From Sesamum alatum (lineage: Eukaryota; Streptophyta; Magnoliopsida; Lamiales; Pedaliaceae), in contig JACGWO010000012.1 in assembly GCA_034509735.1 (NCBI GenBank), positions 21,481,188 through 21,545,187 of the forward strand: DNA of 64,000 bases. The letters are read 5' to 3'. A program made the position numbers and the translations under genes. Every line of letters starts with the position of its first letter. Position 1 is the first letter of the stretch. The notes under the pieces are model-generated. The model ran no database searches. It had not been told where the DNA came from and was given only the letters and a program-made list of their open reading frames with translations. Positions 1 through 12,887 of the stretch are shown here, in pieces.

Positions 1-1700
1 AATCAGTGGTTTCTAAATCTCGATGAGCCATTTTTGGGTTGCTTCGTGATTGAGTGTAGAAGTGAATTAGTGGGTAGAACGAGAAGCTATTGCCCTAAGC
101 TAGCAAGGAGGCATTGATAAAGGTAGTGCCATAGGCCATCCGGACGTATATCATTGGCATGTTTGGAATACCAGACGATATACTTCGGGATACCCAGTTC
201 CTTTGCGCCAACTTTTCGTGGCATAACAGGGGACAAATGAAGGTCCATTGTTACATGGAGTTGGTTATATGGTAGGAAGATGCACGGAGGACTTGGTTTT
301 CACGAGTTGAGGGGTTTAATCTTACTATATTGGTGAAACAGTTTTGGCACTTCTTGGAAACTCACTATTTAGTTGTCTTCTATGTGAAAAATATTTCCCA
401 GGACATCAATTTTTTGATGCTAAGATTGTTGATAGGCCTTTTCTTTTTTGGCATAGTATCCTTTTAGCTTGAGAGTTGGTTCACGTGAGATTTAGATGGC
501 ATGTTGTGACAGGTTCTTCGGTCTGAGTATGACACGGTACTTTGTTACCTACACTGTCCTCATCTTGCCTAATCATCCCTTAGTCTGTTGATGATTGCAT
601 TGTTGTTGTAGGCTCTCTGATTAATGGTGCCACTTCTGACTAAAGTCACGAACACATGGAGCCATCATTCATACCAATTTATATAGAATTGATTCTCTCA
701 ATATCACTTAGTTGCACATCGAAGATGACGTTCCAATTTGGCACTTCATGGACTCGCGTTGGTTAATAGTACAGAGTGCATGTTTTCTTGCTTGTGGTTC
801 CTATCTCAGTTCATTATCAGAGGTCATTCTGTCTTGGAACTTCATTTAGACTACAGTTGTATCCAGATGTGTATAGGTAATTGCTCTGAAGACATGCTTG
901 AATGTCATTCCGACCGAAACAAACTTCAAAAAGAGATTAGGAGGAACTACGTTGGTGTGGCCACTGTGTAATGCGACCATCGATGTTTATTCTCACATGT
1001 TTGGGTACAATTGTAGTCTATAGATGTGGCTCCATACATACCTACATTGGTAGTTTCTAGAGACAAAAGCAGATGGAATTGAGTCATGGATGCGAGGCGT
1101 ATGGGCAAAGCTTTCAGCAACATATTTCAGCTTGTTTCTTATCATAGCATAGGCAATTTGGCAATGTCAGAACCAGAAGCTTGTGGAGAATTTGTGTAGC
1201 CCTCTGGAAATCTTTATAGCGGTCAAAAGCTATTTGGTGTCTTTTTCGGAAGCCAACCGAAAGCCTCCCTGTCCAACCAAGTTGGAAGATTCTAAGTCCT
1301 GGCAAGCGCCATGTTAGAAACTATTAAAGTGAAGTTTGATGGTGCAACTTTCAATAAAGGTTGGGAGGGTGGAATTAGTGGTTCTCAACCCGCATTAAGA
1401 AATCGGCCAGTGCATTACACGTTGAGGTTCTTGCTGCTCATGAAACTACAAACCTTGTTGTTCGACATGGATGGTAGCCGTGATTTCAGAAAGATATTGT
1501 GCACAATTGATTCAGAAGCTCTACATGATAGATTATGATTTCTCCTCTATTGGCCCCTAGTTCTAGATATTATTTCTTTTATTGCAATTTTTTTCATTGT
1601 TTGTTTTCTTTTGTCGTAGACTTGGTAATTAGGTAGCATGTTGCCTTGCTAGGCATGCTATTGAAGCTGAACGTTCTAAATTTGTTTTTCTTCTAAAAAG
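1..1700 (+). mobile_element. Degenerate L1-type LINE, 3' half of the pol ORF
   Basis: Conceptual translation of the plus strand, with many stops and frameshifts, gives pieces of a plant LINE ORF2 downstream of the reverse transcriptase core. Around 190-260 there is a CANFSWHNRG-like stretch. Around 270-480 there are pieces resembling GLGFHELRGFN and LLREKYFPGHQFFDAK. Around 1310-1370 there is an RNase H start resembling IKVKFDGATFNKG. Near 1630-1680 there is a C-terminal piece resembling HCLARHAIEAER. The 5' part (endonuclease and RT) lies outside the window or is lost. No target-site duplication was found. This is an old relic with no intact ORF. Confidence 0.7.
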
Positions 1701-1799
1701 AAAGGGAAAAAAATATCTTCATGCTTAATAAATAGAATGGAGTAGAAAAGTTAAATGTTTTTGAAGTTAACCCCTTGAATCACTTCAATACCCATCAAC

Positions 1800-4330
1800 C
1801 TAGTGATAAAGTGTTGGTGAAAAATTATGGATATGTGAGAGTTGTGTATTATGAAATGAGGCAAAAGTTAGAGTTTTTATCTTTAAAATAATTATTACTC
1901 GGCTTTGATGTAATGGTAACGGTAAATTGTCACCAAATATACAACGCCTTACATTCTCAAAGTAATATTTTGGAGATAAAAGACAAAATACTTTTATTGC
2001 TAGCACTTTGAAATGCTCTAAGATACTTTTCAAGTTGATTGAACAAAATGAAATGAGAGGGTCTATTTATAAAAGTTGAAAATGTATCATTGAATGAATA
2101 TGTCCAATCAAAGAATATATCTTTGAAAGATTATGGCTTTTCATCTGAATTGACACATTATTTCACCCACATGGACGCATTGTTTCACCCAAAAGGTTTC
2201 ACCCAGTGGCACATCATTTCAACCAAAGGACATACATATTCGATTGATTAGACACGATTGAATGATGATTGGGGGCCATCAACCATCACCACCTTTTACG
2301 ATCTTGTTATACGTCACACATCGTAATCAAGCACTTATCACAATTTAATATGATCGACATAAATTTATTAAATAATTTTATTCTTTATTTATCATTCATC
2401 ATTTTCCAGCAATCTTCCACATGAATGGAAATTAATGCAAATGAACGTATAGACACTTAAAAGAGTTTTAAACGAGAAGTTATTGCATCGGGAAAAGTGA
2501 TTTGTGGCTTTGAACCTTCCTTAGAAGAATACCATCTGATTTACTTAGCTAATCAGTGAACATGAGCTCTCGAACTGTTCAGCCGTTGGTGTAAACCAAG
2601 ACAATAGTACCCACACAATACATTATCTAATAAATTTTATTCTCACAATTGAATCCATTTTGGTCCTGGACATCATCTTGGATTTATAACTGTTTTACAT
2701 TTGAAGCAGCCTGTCGTCACATTTATATAGATGATCTCTGTGCTTTACTTAACTTAGTATTGAAATCATTTAAAGCTCATAGCTTAACCTCTACTCTTGA
2801 GTTTGGCACTAAACATCATATTAAAGGTAGGAGTAAACTCCAAGTGCTTTTCATAATCTTATTACTTAGTTGTCTCATTGAACCAAGATCTTGGGATCTC
2901 CTATCGATAAGGTTGGGTAATCGCTATAAATATTTTATTTGTGGCTTTTAATCTCATTCGCCTCGATGAACAATATGCTTGATCTCTAGAAAGAACTTTT
3001 GTTAATGAACCAACTAGATTATCTTTTGACTTGATATCGTCAATGAATATGATCCCACTAGATATTCACTATCTTATATCTTCGATATATATGTCTAGAT
3101 TTAACATTATAATATTGTCTTGTGTCTTTCCTATAGTCAACTGACTATTACAACGTATCATTATTGTAGACACTTTTTTTTGTCCAACAGAGAATATCCT
3201 CCAAGAAGTTATCAACCCAATCAACTTATTCTCCAACTTTTTCTAAAGCTATTGAATTCTATATTAAAACGACTTATAGAAGTTTGTTTTGAGGATTTCC
3301 AAGATACTGCATCACCTCCAATGGTAAATAAATAAGATCAGACATCTTAGAAATCTTAATCCCTAATGTACTTTAGCTATATATCTTCCATATCAAAATA
3401 TTTTTGTTAACACTTTCTTGGTGGCAAAATAATGTCGTTATTGCTTCCCAATATCAACATGTCATTTACGTACAAACAGACTATGAGTTGTGAGTGCTTT
3501 TAACGTAGCCACATTCAACACACTCGTTGATCCTAAAGCTATTTGGCAACACCATTTTGTCAAAATTTTCATGCCATTATGTAGGAGCTTAATTAAGCTC
3601 TACAACAACTTGACAAGTCTAAAGACATTCTTTTCTTGGCCAAGGACGATAAGCCGTTTAGGTTGTTTCATATAGATCTCTTCATCTAACTCGGTATTTA
3701 AGAATATTATCTTAATGTCCATTTGTACTTTTCGTTAAGGATTCCTAAAAATTTTTGCAATCTTAGTTGGGTTATACACGTTGTTCAACGTCACACAAGT
3801 CATTGAGGATGTAGTTTCTTGCATAGAAAATCTCCATGCCTCCATGCATCCGAAGCGACCCTCTTTTGGGCATTAGTTTCTCCTTCATAAATAACAGGGG
3901 CTCCATCACTTTAAAAACCTTGTTAGGTTCAAACGTAATAAGGTAAAACGAAATCTTTTGGTGTCATCTTTAAAGTCGTTGTCGAAAGAATTTATCTGGT
4001 CTCTATCCTTGGGCATTTTGGCTATATCACGAGAAGTTGGACAACCACAGAAATCGAAATAACAATAACTAACTTAATAACCGTAATACACAAAAATAAA
4101 TTAATCGTTTTAAACTTGTTTTGAAAATTCAGGGATATGCAGGAGTTGTGTACTATGAAGTTGATACAAGAATTAGACTTTTTATCTTTAAAACAATTAT
4201 TGTCCCGCTCTTGTTCTAATGATATTAATAATTTATTTTTCAAGATACAACGACTTACAATCTCAAAGTAATAGTACTACAAATTTTGAAAAACTACAAA
4301 CTAAATAATATTTTAAAATTCTCTTAATGC
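1800..4330 (-). mobile_element. Degenerate Ty1/copia retrotransposon remnant
   Basis: On the minus strand, 3420-3490 translates to a copia reverse transcriptase box (LYVNDMLILGSNND-like, the YVDD region). Position 3625-3665 gives MKQPKRLIVLGQE, and 3535-3600 a decayed version of the copia stretch that normally reads KSLYGLKQAP. The order is right for a minus-strand copia pol. The pieces lie between two related segments, 1827-1965 and 4132-4275, in direct orientation, which I read as LTR remnants. A TATAAATA-like box on the minus strand at about 2064-2073 fits a promoter in the left LTR. The right LTR is truncated near 4330. Element ends are approximate. Confidence 0.65.
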
Positions 4331-4490
4331 TTAGCAGGGTCCAAATCTTTTTTCTTTTCATATGATATTCTTTTTCAAAATTTATAAAATTTTGATTAAA
4401 ACGATGGTGGGAGATGTCCCCCTTGTCTCAATCTCATTCATAAATATACCTTTGAACTTACACCAAGGTTTAAGTTTACAACATATATAA

Positions 4491-5262
4491 TTACAAAACC
4501 CCTTTTTTTAATCTAATAAAGGAAATATTAGAACACCTCGTTGGTGGGCCTACAGCCAGCCTAGTGCCATTCTCACCATCAGCATCAGCCCCATGAATCT
4601 GATCAAGGATCAAAACCAAACCCATCGCAAAAGCGCCATCAAACCCCGGCTTCACACTCAGTAAGAAAACGTCTTTCCCAAGCACCACATTGGCGCAAGC
4701 GTCCACCTTACGCCGGATCTCCGCCACGGCTTCTCTCTCCGCATTGTAAATGGTGCATTTCCGGCAGCCGAACGAGCCCTCGATCTGGTACTCCTCGCCT
4801 CCGTTCCGGTATACCTCCACCGTCATGCTCGATCGTCCGATCATCGAGGATCTACGCACGCTGAACAGAGGCTTCTGCCCTGTTCTCTCGCCGGCAAAGC
4901 CTTCCCACCGTTGGTGAAGGCTCGGCCTCTGTGTCATTAAACAACCGATCGAATTCAGTGATTCTTCTCAAACCTAGTATATGAAACACTAAATTCGGAG
5001 TCTAATATTTATATAAGTGCGTATATATATAAATTACCTTACGTCGGACGGTGAGGATGCACCGGCCGGCAGCGTCCATGAGAACGAGCTCGCCGGTGTC
5101 CCCAACGTAGGGACCGTAGGAATCGACTCGGAAGACGAGTGAGCCCTTGGAATCATAAGCGGTGAACCCATCTCCGGCGAAGAAAAGGGAGGTTTTCAAC
5201 ACAGTGAGATGGGTTTTTTGTTCGTATACAAATCCCTCTTCCACGATCGCCCCAATCTTCAT
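4491..5262 (-). CDS. LURP-one-related (LOR) protein, copy 1, altered C-terminus
   Basis: Two-exon gene. Exon 1 is 5038-5262 (75 codons, starting MKIGAIVEEGFVYEQK). The intron is 4929-5037 (GTAATT donor, ACACAG acceptor, phase 0). Exon 2 is 4491-4928. The conceptual protein is about 220 aa and belongs to the LOR family (Pfam PF04525, tubby-C-like beta-barrel). Recognisable parts are the N-terminal LTVLKTSLFFAGDGFTAYDS strand region, ELVLMDAAGRCILTVRRK across the splice site, and KDVFLLSVKPGFDGAFAMGLV near the C-terminus. Arabidopsis LURP1, a family founder, acts in defence against a downy mildew; the biochemical role of most members is unknown. Compared with copy 3, one G is missing near 4547, so the normal ending PTNEVF is replaced by about 18 unrelated residues. 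Introns and splice sites are intact, so expression is possible. The ATG is chosen by identity with the other copies. Confidence 0.85.
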
Positions 5263-5394
5263 GATTATGTTACTCCTTGAAATTGCGAGCTAAATTAAGA
5301 GTAGAAATGACGATTGAATGATTTCTTGTTGAAATCAGAGTGAGAATGAGTGAGAAATGTGCAGCTTGGAGTGGAAGGGAAGGTGATTTGTTGT

Positions 5395-5402
5395 TATTTA
5401 TA
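5395..5402 (-). promoter_or_regulatory. Candidate TATA box of LOR copy 1
   Basis: TATAAATA on the minus strand, about 130 bases upstream of the ATG. The same octamer occurs at the same relative place in copies 2 and 3 (26122-26129 and 53097-53104), embedded in a well-conserved stretch. The implied 5' leader is about 100 bases. This is sequence inference only. Confidence 0.55.
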
Positions 5403-7307
5403 ATGATTGTGGAGAAGAAGGAAGGGAATAAAGGGAAGGAGGAGGGAATTTTGGAGCTCAATTGTAAGCATGTGGAATGTGATGATTCTTTCCTGAATTA
5501 ATAATAATAATTAGGGGCAGAATCTTGATTATATGAAGGGGTTTTACTTGCTAAGCTCTAATAATTCTTAAAGTTAGATATTCAATTATATATATTTCAA
5601 AAAATGGGCAAAAATTTGCTTTACGAAATTTTTAAGATGGTATTAAAATTAAGAAAATTCGACACATTTAATCATCTGTTTTACGAGATTTCAAAATGAT
5701 CCAAAAATTAAAAAAATTTCCGTCACACATTTAATCCCATGTGAAAGTTTTCGTTAAAAAAATAGAGACAAGGACACGTGCAGTGCACATGCCTGTTGGT
5801 TTGACTGCTCACATAATTGATGGACATTAGCGTTGCACATGTCCCTGTCGTATATATTTTGAGGGAAACATTTGATATGTAATTAAATGTGTTGAGTTTT
5901 CCTAAATTTTGGACTATTTTAAAATTTTTATAAAGCATATGACTAAACGTATCGAATTTTCTCAATTTTGATATCATTTTGAAAATTACGTAAGATAGAT
6001 GATTAAAATTGTTGCATACCCTACCTTATATGGCTAAAAGTATAATTTTACCGAAAAAAAGAATAGTTTGTTTTTTTTTTTTTTGTTATATTTTTATGGA
6101 CAAAGTCGTTATTTTCTATTCCAAATTAAAGAAAAATTCTAGTTCAATATGTAAATACTCATGTAAACGATTTATGATCTTAGAAGCATGTCTTGACATG
6201 TAGTAATGACTGATGTCGCCGAAGCCACCCAAACTTTTTTTTGTATCAAAGAAGACATAGAGTCTATGGTAATTTTCTCAAAATTAAAGATAAACTAATA
6301 AAATTCATAAACGAGATGTTAGGAGTTTAAGATCAAAAGATAAGAGTTTGAAATTTATAAGCTCTCTTTAAAAAAAAAAAAAGTTTCTATAACTTACTTT
6401 TTGGAACTTAAAATAATTAAGCTAATGAAATCGTATTGATAACATAAAATACCATTATTAATATTTTATAAACTTCGTAATTTTAATTCACTCAAATGAT
6501 TCAAGAGCTCATTTTTAATATCATAATTTTACATATTGTAAATTTACAAAACATCATATAAAATGTACGAACTTATAAGATTTTTTAAATAAATTTGATC
6601 AATCGTTTTTTCAATAATGTCAAATTATTACTTTATATGAATTAATAATACTTTTTAAAATAAAAATCATTTTTTAAGAAATAAAACCTTATTTGGAAAT
6701 AATCTGATTTTGAATCAACAAGAAGTATCTTTTTTGTGGTAGAAATTGAGAAGGTAAAAAGAAAACAATTAAAAAAAAAAAGAAGAAGTTGAAAAAGAAT
6801 GTCCGGACGTGTTGGAGGTGTGTTGTGTAGTTATTGTCGGGAGGGTGGAGTAGACATTTATCTAATACCGACGATCAATTAAGTGATCATAACTTTGATT
6901 TTATCATAATATATTAATATATAAAAAATATACATAAATTATCATTATAAACGATAAGTAGCATATCTATAGTGATAATTACGATAATAGATATATCGTG
7001 ATAAAAATTATTTATTGTCATTAAATTGTCATTATACATTCATGTGTTACTAATTATTACAAGTGATAATTTTTATAAAATTAGTTTCACTATTAAAACT
7101 ATGAAACTTATTATTGTGACAAAAGAATAATTCTCGATCACTTAATGCATATAATTAATGACAATATTAAAATTATCCCTTTACCTCGCTAATTATTGTT
7201 ATTAATAGGGACAATTTAGCTAAAAACCTTATTGTCACTACAAAGAGGGTGGTTTGAGTTAGCTTATAAGCTCTTGAAAACATCTTACGAGATGTTTGGG
7301 AGTTAAT
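5403..7307. other. AT-rich intergenic flank of unit 1
   Basis: No gene is visible. The stretch 5599-6055 is a decayed MITE-like block shared with unit 3 (53309-53809) and partly with unit 2. Its ends read like GGGNAAAATT and AAAGTATAATTT in inverted orientation. The part 6840-7250 is rich in CACTAATTATT and AGTGATAATTT motifs, which recur in all three units. The short ORFs here are AT-rich chance frames. Confidence 0.6.
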
Positions 7308-7315
7308 AAATTTTA

Positions 7316-7574
7316 GGATAAATTACAATGATACCCCTTAAAATTAGACCAAAATACACAAACACTCCATATTTTTATTAAAATTATAGCTATACCCCCT
7401 GAAGTTGTAATTGTTTTACAACTACACCCCCTATTCAAAGGCAAAACTTACACTAATATCCCCTAAAACACATTACAGTAACAGCCCTCAGGGGGTGTAG
7501 CTGTAATTTCGCAAAGGACAGGGGGTGTTTGTATATTTGAACCTAACTCAGGGGGTGTCAACGTAATTTATTCT
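7316..7574. mobile_element. MITE specific to unit 1, 8-bp TSD AAATTTTA
   Basis: A 259-bp insertion with terminal inverted repeats (GGATAAATTACAATGATACC at the left, the reverse complement of GGTGTCAACGTAATTTATTCT at the right). The interior carries ACACCCCCT-type repeats in both orientations. AAATTTTA flanks it on both sides (7308-7315 and 7575-7582). Units 2 and 3 show the uninterrupted site near 40590 and 55965. The TSD length suggests a hAT-like element. A related family member sits at 56475-56884. Confidence 0.8.
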
Positions 7575-7582
7575 AAATTTTA

Positions 7583-9010
7583 TAGAACTGTTTGGTATTA
7601 TTTTTTTAATAAATTATAATAAAATATTTATGATTTTATAAAATCTTTAAAAAGAAGTAAGCTCGACTCATCCCAAAATATTTTGTAGTATTGATTTTGA
7701 CTTGTCAATACTTTTCTTTTTCTTTTCCTTTGTTAATTGGATTTTGACATGTGAATATTGATAGTTGAAATAATGAGATAGTTAATTTTGATTAAAATTA
7801 ATGGAATATTTAAGTAAAAAATATTAGATTTTATTCTTAACCTAAAATTTGGATTCACCCACTTAAATTACAAATTCATAGTACGTACTTAATAAATAAA
7901 AGTAATTGCATTATGGTAGAATATTCGAACATGTAAAAGCATCATATAAAGATTAATTAATTCGTCCATACACACAACGAATATCTAAGATTTCTATATT
8001 ATTTAAAAATTAGAAATTAGAACATGAGGTCATCTTCCTTCGGATTACATCCAAATTCAACATAGTTTATTTCTTTTTAAAATGGTAGATTTATATATAA
8101 ATCTTTATATATATATATATATCATGTATAAGTATTTATGTGTGAGTATATATATACCACATATATTTTTTTAGTTTTCGCAATTTGAGCGAGGGAATTT
8201 ATTTCCACTGGCGGTTGAAAAATGAGTGAAATTGTCAAAATAAAAAAATATAGGACCAAAATATTACACAGAAAAGTTAAATGACAAAAATACTGATAGA
8301 ATTGGCCTAATAGAAATAAGAATCCCAATTTTAAAATATCACGTGAGAGATACATGCATTTTTTCCAACGAGAAGGGTGAATACCGGTGAAAAAAGGGAA
8401 AAATTATGAAAATTAAAAAGATGTAATACCAAAATACTAACCTAAAAAGTTAAAGAAAGAAAAAGTCAAATGACCTGAATTACGAGATCACAAATGTATT
8501 TAAGGCTTTATACACACACCATGTGTATATACACATATATGCATTTGGGAGTATATTTGGACATATTGATATAATTAAAAAGAAAAATAAATGTTCGTAG
8601 AGAAATATAAAGACATAAAAAGTAAATTGAGATATTGCCCTATTATCTAAAAGTGGTTTTAGAATTTTTAAAATTTTTATAATATATATTTCTCAATTAT
8701 ATTAATAATGTAGGCAAACGTCACACTAGTTTATAAGTCCCAAAACCTCTACTCTCTAGCAAGGTATTGTAATAGAATAAAATCGTGAGGTTTATACGAA
8801 GTCAATGCAGACAACACCTTGTTCAAGCTGCATTATTTGGCGCAATTTGTGAGACTCAAACTTTTCGTCTATAATCAATATGGGTGTATGTCTACATCAT
8901 CAATTAATAAATTATTTATCCATGAGTCTAAAACTATATCCGGCATCATGTCGAAAATGAAGCAGACACGCTATTAGCAGTTTCGATAATCTTATAATCA
9001 TAGACAACTC
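7583..9010. other. AT-rich intergenic flank of unit 1
   Basis: No gene is seen. The block matches unit 3 from about 56000 to 58440. Unit 2 matches only up to about 41270 and then lacks the rest. Segment 8150-8480 is a MITE-like block with GGACCAAAA-type motifs, related to 57240-57650. TA microsatellites lie near 8106 and 8146. Confidence 0.6.
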
Positions 9011-10067
9011 ACTACAAAAAAGATGATATTAGTGACAAAAAAATGATTGATGATATTAAAATTATCACTAATTATATGTATTAATTAAGTGACTTTTTTT
9101 TGTTACTACAATGATTTTCATAATTTTAATAGCGACAATATGTGAATAAATATTTGTCACTAAGTATAACTAGTGACCAAAAAAAAAAGTGTAGATAAAT
9201 TGTTACTATAAACAATTAGTAATACATACATAGTAACAATACAGAAAAAACATAATTGCCATTGTATTTGTGTTGTCGTGGAGTTGTCACTATAGACAAT
9301 AGCGACAATTTAATGCGCAATTCTTATCATTGATAATTATATTATGTCAAGATAAAAAAATATCGTCACATAAGATATATATATATATATCTTGGTGATA
9401 ACTTGAAAAAATTACCACTTAGTATTTTTGTTACTAATATTATGTATCTTAAGTGTTAACTTTAAATCATCACTTAATATTTTGTTATTAATATTATATA
9501 ATTTCCTCGAGTATTTATGCTTTTTTAAATTCAATATATAATTACTAAAAAATAAAAAGAAAAAGAAGAGAGAATGTCCAAACGTAGCTTTTTTGGACAC
9601 GCAAAAATCAGTGAAGCAGAACGATTCCCATCCCCCACCCAAATATAATTATTATGTCAAAACAAAAACATGTTTTATATGTCAAGAGATAATATAAACT
9701 AATTTTAATGATATAATTCGTATCTTTATGGCGTTTTATTTATGTTATTCCCTTGCATATTATTTAAATCGATTTATAAGTCATTCAAAATGCATCTCAT
9801 ACGCTCATTTTCATATGATGAAATATAATAATTTCATAGAGTCAAGTACCGATAATACTACGTATAACCAAACAAATCAATATTCGTCGTGAAAAGAAAA
9901 AATAGGAAAACAAATCGATATCATAATTTGAAAATATTAATTTCATTGTATCTAGTCAATAATCACAAAGACGAGAAATCAAGTGAAGATATTAAAATTA
10001 TCACTAATTATATAAATTAAGTGGCAAAAATTTTCATCTTGTCATTATAATATTTTGTATAGTTTTA
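9011..10067. mobile_element. Left part of old CACTA-like block, unit 1
   Basis: It begins CACTACAAAAAAGATG and contains repeated TTAGTGACAA and AGTGATAACTT motifs. The matching right end lies beyond later insertions at about 15325 (TTGCAGTG; GTTGTAGTG in the other units). The interior 9540-9960 is non-repetitive flank shared by all units. I read it as an ancestral non-autonomous CACTA present before triplication. The 3-bp TSD is not clear, so the type is an inference. No coding sequence is seen. Confidence 0.5.
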
Positions 10068-10072
10068 ATAGT

Positions 10073-10810
10073 TGATGATGCTCTCCAAAATCCTCCTTGA
10101 ACTCAAGCCCAATAGGCCCTCTCAAGGGGGCCAGCCAACTAATACCGTCGACAGAACAGACCACCAGCAAGGAGGGCAAAAGCCCATAATATTACCCACT
10201 GATTTCACTATATTGCATGCCCAAGAGGCGAGTCCATTCTAGGGAGACACGTCATCATACAGGTGGACAGAAATCTCCAACTGGATCCTAGTGTACCAAC
10301 GACACATCAGCAGAGAAGGTGAATATATCAGAATTCTGGATATTCAGAAAGAAAGGGCAAGACTTAGTCAACCTGGTATATTTCAACCTTATCAACTCCA
10401 AAATGCATGCGGATTATTCGAGAAGTTAGCTAATTCAACAAGATTTCAAATGGCATAGGATTCCTTTCAATCAACCCCCAATTCCCGCTATGTACAAGCC
10501 TATAAATAGAGGTTTTGTGGAGTTATTTGGTAACATCTACTCACTTTTGCAACTCTTATACCTGTACTCTCATTCGCTCTTAGTTCCAAAGCTATTTGAG
10601 CCTATTTTTCTCATACCACACGAATTATCATATCACACGCTCGAATACCACCATTATTCTCACTCATTTTCAAGTTTCCTTTTAGTTTATATTTTACTGA
10701 CTTAAGCATTGGAGTGCTAACGCTTCCTTGCAGATTAATCCCAATCAATCTTGGAATATGCACGCAAGTCCTTCGAAATTTGCAGTACCATAAAACCCAG
10801 ATACGCATCA
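10073..10810 (+). mobile_element. Solo LTR of a Tat-like Ty3/gypsy element
   Basis: A 738-bp sequence starting TGATGATGCTCTCC and ending ATACGCATCA, flanked on both sides by the 5-bp duplication ATAGT (10068-10072 and 10811-10815). Unit 2 has the empty site near 51058-51070. It contains CCTATAAATAGAGG near 10498, a TATA box, and the downstream box TTACTGACTTAAGCATTGGAGTG near 10696, which is shared with the LTRs of element E and typical of plant Tat-type LTRs. There is no internal region, so it probably formed by LTR-LTR recombination. The 71-aa ORF at 10490-10705 is a chance frame inside the LTR. Confidence 0.85.
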
Positions 10811-10879
10811 ATAGTTATCATGAAAATAATTAATGACAAAAGAATTATACATAAAATTATTATTATAACACTACAAAAA

Positions 10880-11475
10880 AACAGACCTATAGCAACGGAT
10901 TTTTGCAACGGATTTCATGAAAAATCGTTGCAAAACAGATTTGCCACGGACTTTTGCAACGGAAAATTTTCCATTGCTATAGGTATCACTGCTATATAGC
11001 AACGGATTTTTTGGTCGTTGCAAAATATTGTCACGGATTTTTATCCGTTGCAAAAGTCCGTTGCAAATTTTGTTATTTTAAAAAGTTGACTTTTTATATT
11101 TTGCAACGACTTTGCGATGGTATATTCGTGGCAAAGATGATGGCAATTCGTTGCAAAATCGGATTTTATTTGCAACTACATTTGCAACGAAATGTCCTTG
11201 CAATATTGCAACGGAATATTTGCAACGTCATTCCGTTGCAAATTTTGCAACGAAATATTTAGCTATAATTCGTTGCAAAATCATTTTATTTGCAATGGAA
11301 GTCGTTGCTATATTGCAATATTTTTTTGCAATGACATTTCGTTGCAAAATTTGCAACGACATAATTTACTACCATTTGTTGCAAAATAATTTCCATTTAC
11401 AACGACAATTGCAATGACAATCCTTTGCAAATTTTACCACGATAATTGCAACAATAATCTATTGCAAAATTATTT
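10880..11475. repeat. Left subterminal repeat array of the CACTA element
   Basis: About 19 copies of the hexamer GCAACG or its reverse complement CGTTGC counted by eye, mostly inside TTTTGCAACGG/A or CCGTTGCAAAA, in both orientations and often as close inverted pairs. In En/Spm elements such subterminal repeats bind the accessory transposase protein. The motifs stop abruptly near 11475. Confidence 0.85.
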
Positions 11476-11879
11476 TCATTTACAACGACAATTTCATAAT
11501 TTATATTCAATAATAAAAATATATTTAATTTAACTCTAACAAGAAAATTCAAATATGACAATATATTTAAGGCAAAATACTTACAGTAAAGATAATTCAA
11601 CATTCCAATCCACAAAATAAAAATATTCAATTTTAAAGCATACAAATTTAAAGAGGGGGATCAAATTCATTTTCACAATGTTGTGAAGGTGGGTGGTCGA
11701 ATGGGATATCACCCGGACTATCTTCGGAGTCGCTCCTTGATGACCTCTTGAACTTTCGAATCCCTACAAAGTATCAAATAAATAATTATAAAAATAAATA
11801 TAATATAACATTTTTAAAATATTTTTAAAACAATCAAACATTTTAATTTTTCTTACATGATATCCGCCGAAGTAATGAC

Positions 11880-12400
11880 ATTCAATGGAGTTAACTAAGT
11901 TAAATTAGTTTAGTTAATGATTTTAAATTGAAATTTAACAAAAATACATTAGTGGAGTTAGATTTTTAACTTGTGATTTAACTAGTAAAATTCGTTTAAT
12001 TGAAGATTTTAACTTGAAAGTTAACTAAGTTACATTAGTTTAGTTGCATTTTTAACTTGTGAAATAACTAAGTTAAATTAATTTAGTTAAAGATTTCAAG
12101 CTGAATGTTAACAAAATTACATTAGTTTAGTTGAGTTTTTAACTTGTGAGTTAACTAAGTTAAATTAGTTTAGTTAAAGATTTTAAATAGAAAGTTAACA
12201 AAATTACATTAGTGGAGTTCGTTTCTAACTTGTGAGTTAACTAAGTAAAATTAGTTTAATTAAAAATTTTAACTTGATAGTTAACTAAGTTACATTAGTT
12301 TAGTTGCATTTTTAACTTGTGATATAACCAAGTTAAATTAGTTTAATTAAATTTTTAACTTGTGATATAACTTAGGTACATTAGTTTAGATGAGTTTATG
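11880..12400. repeat. Minisatellite, period about 86-87 bp, inside the CACTA element
   Basis: The landmark TTGTGANNTAACTAAGT recurs at about 11971, 12057, 12144, 12230 and 12317, with a last half-step at 12360. Each unit has two related halves carrying GTTAACTAAGTTA and AACAAAATTACATTAG. It is AT-rich with no coding potential. Confidence 0.75.
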
Positions 12401-12887
12401 TTAATAAAAATCCTAATCTACAATCATAACCAACAACACTCATCCAACCTCATCAATACAATTATCATTCCCATCCACCTCAATATACCAACCACATTCT
12501 CAATATATCAACCAAATACTCAATATATTACATTGTCATACACAATTTTATATTAAACACATACTTAATATACATTTTATACCAACACATATTCAATATA
12601 ACATACTCAATATGCATTTTATAACAAAATAGAACAAAATACTCAATTTTGCACATGAACAAAATATGACTCAGTCAATACTCAATATAGCATATATTCA
12701 ATTAGTAAATAAAAAAAATAATTTTAAATTAATAATTATTTTTAAAATTAAATGAGATAAATGATTTAAGATATAATTTTAATTAATAAATGAAATAAAA
12801 TATTTTATAATTAATAATTTTTTTTAAAATAATATGAGATAAATGATTTAAGATATACTTTTCAATTAGTAAATGAGATAAAATATC

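Noticed and set aside
4801..4937. ATG at 4937 (MTQRPSLHQRW) as an independent start of the LOR gene
   Set aside because: The ATG lies within the intron, directly upstream of the acceptor AG. The exon structure is identical in three copies, and exon 1 supplies the N-terminal half of the domain.
10490..10705. 71-codon ORF beginning MYKPINRG
   Set aside because: It lies within the transcribed part of a solo LTR just downstream of its TATA box and shows no protein family.
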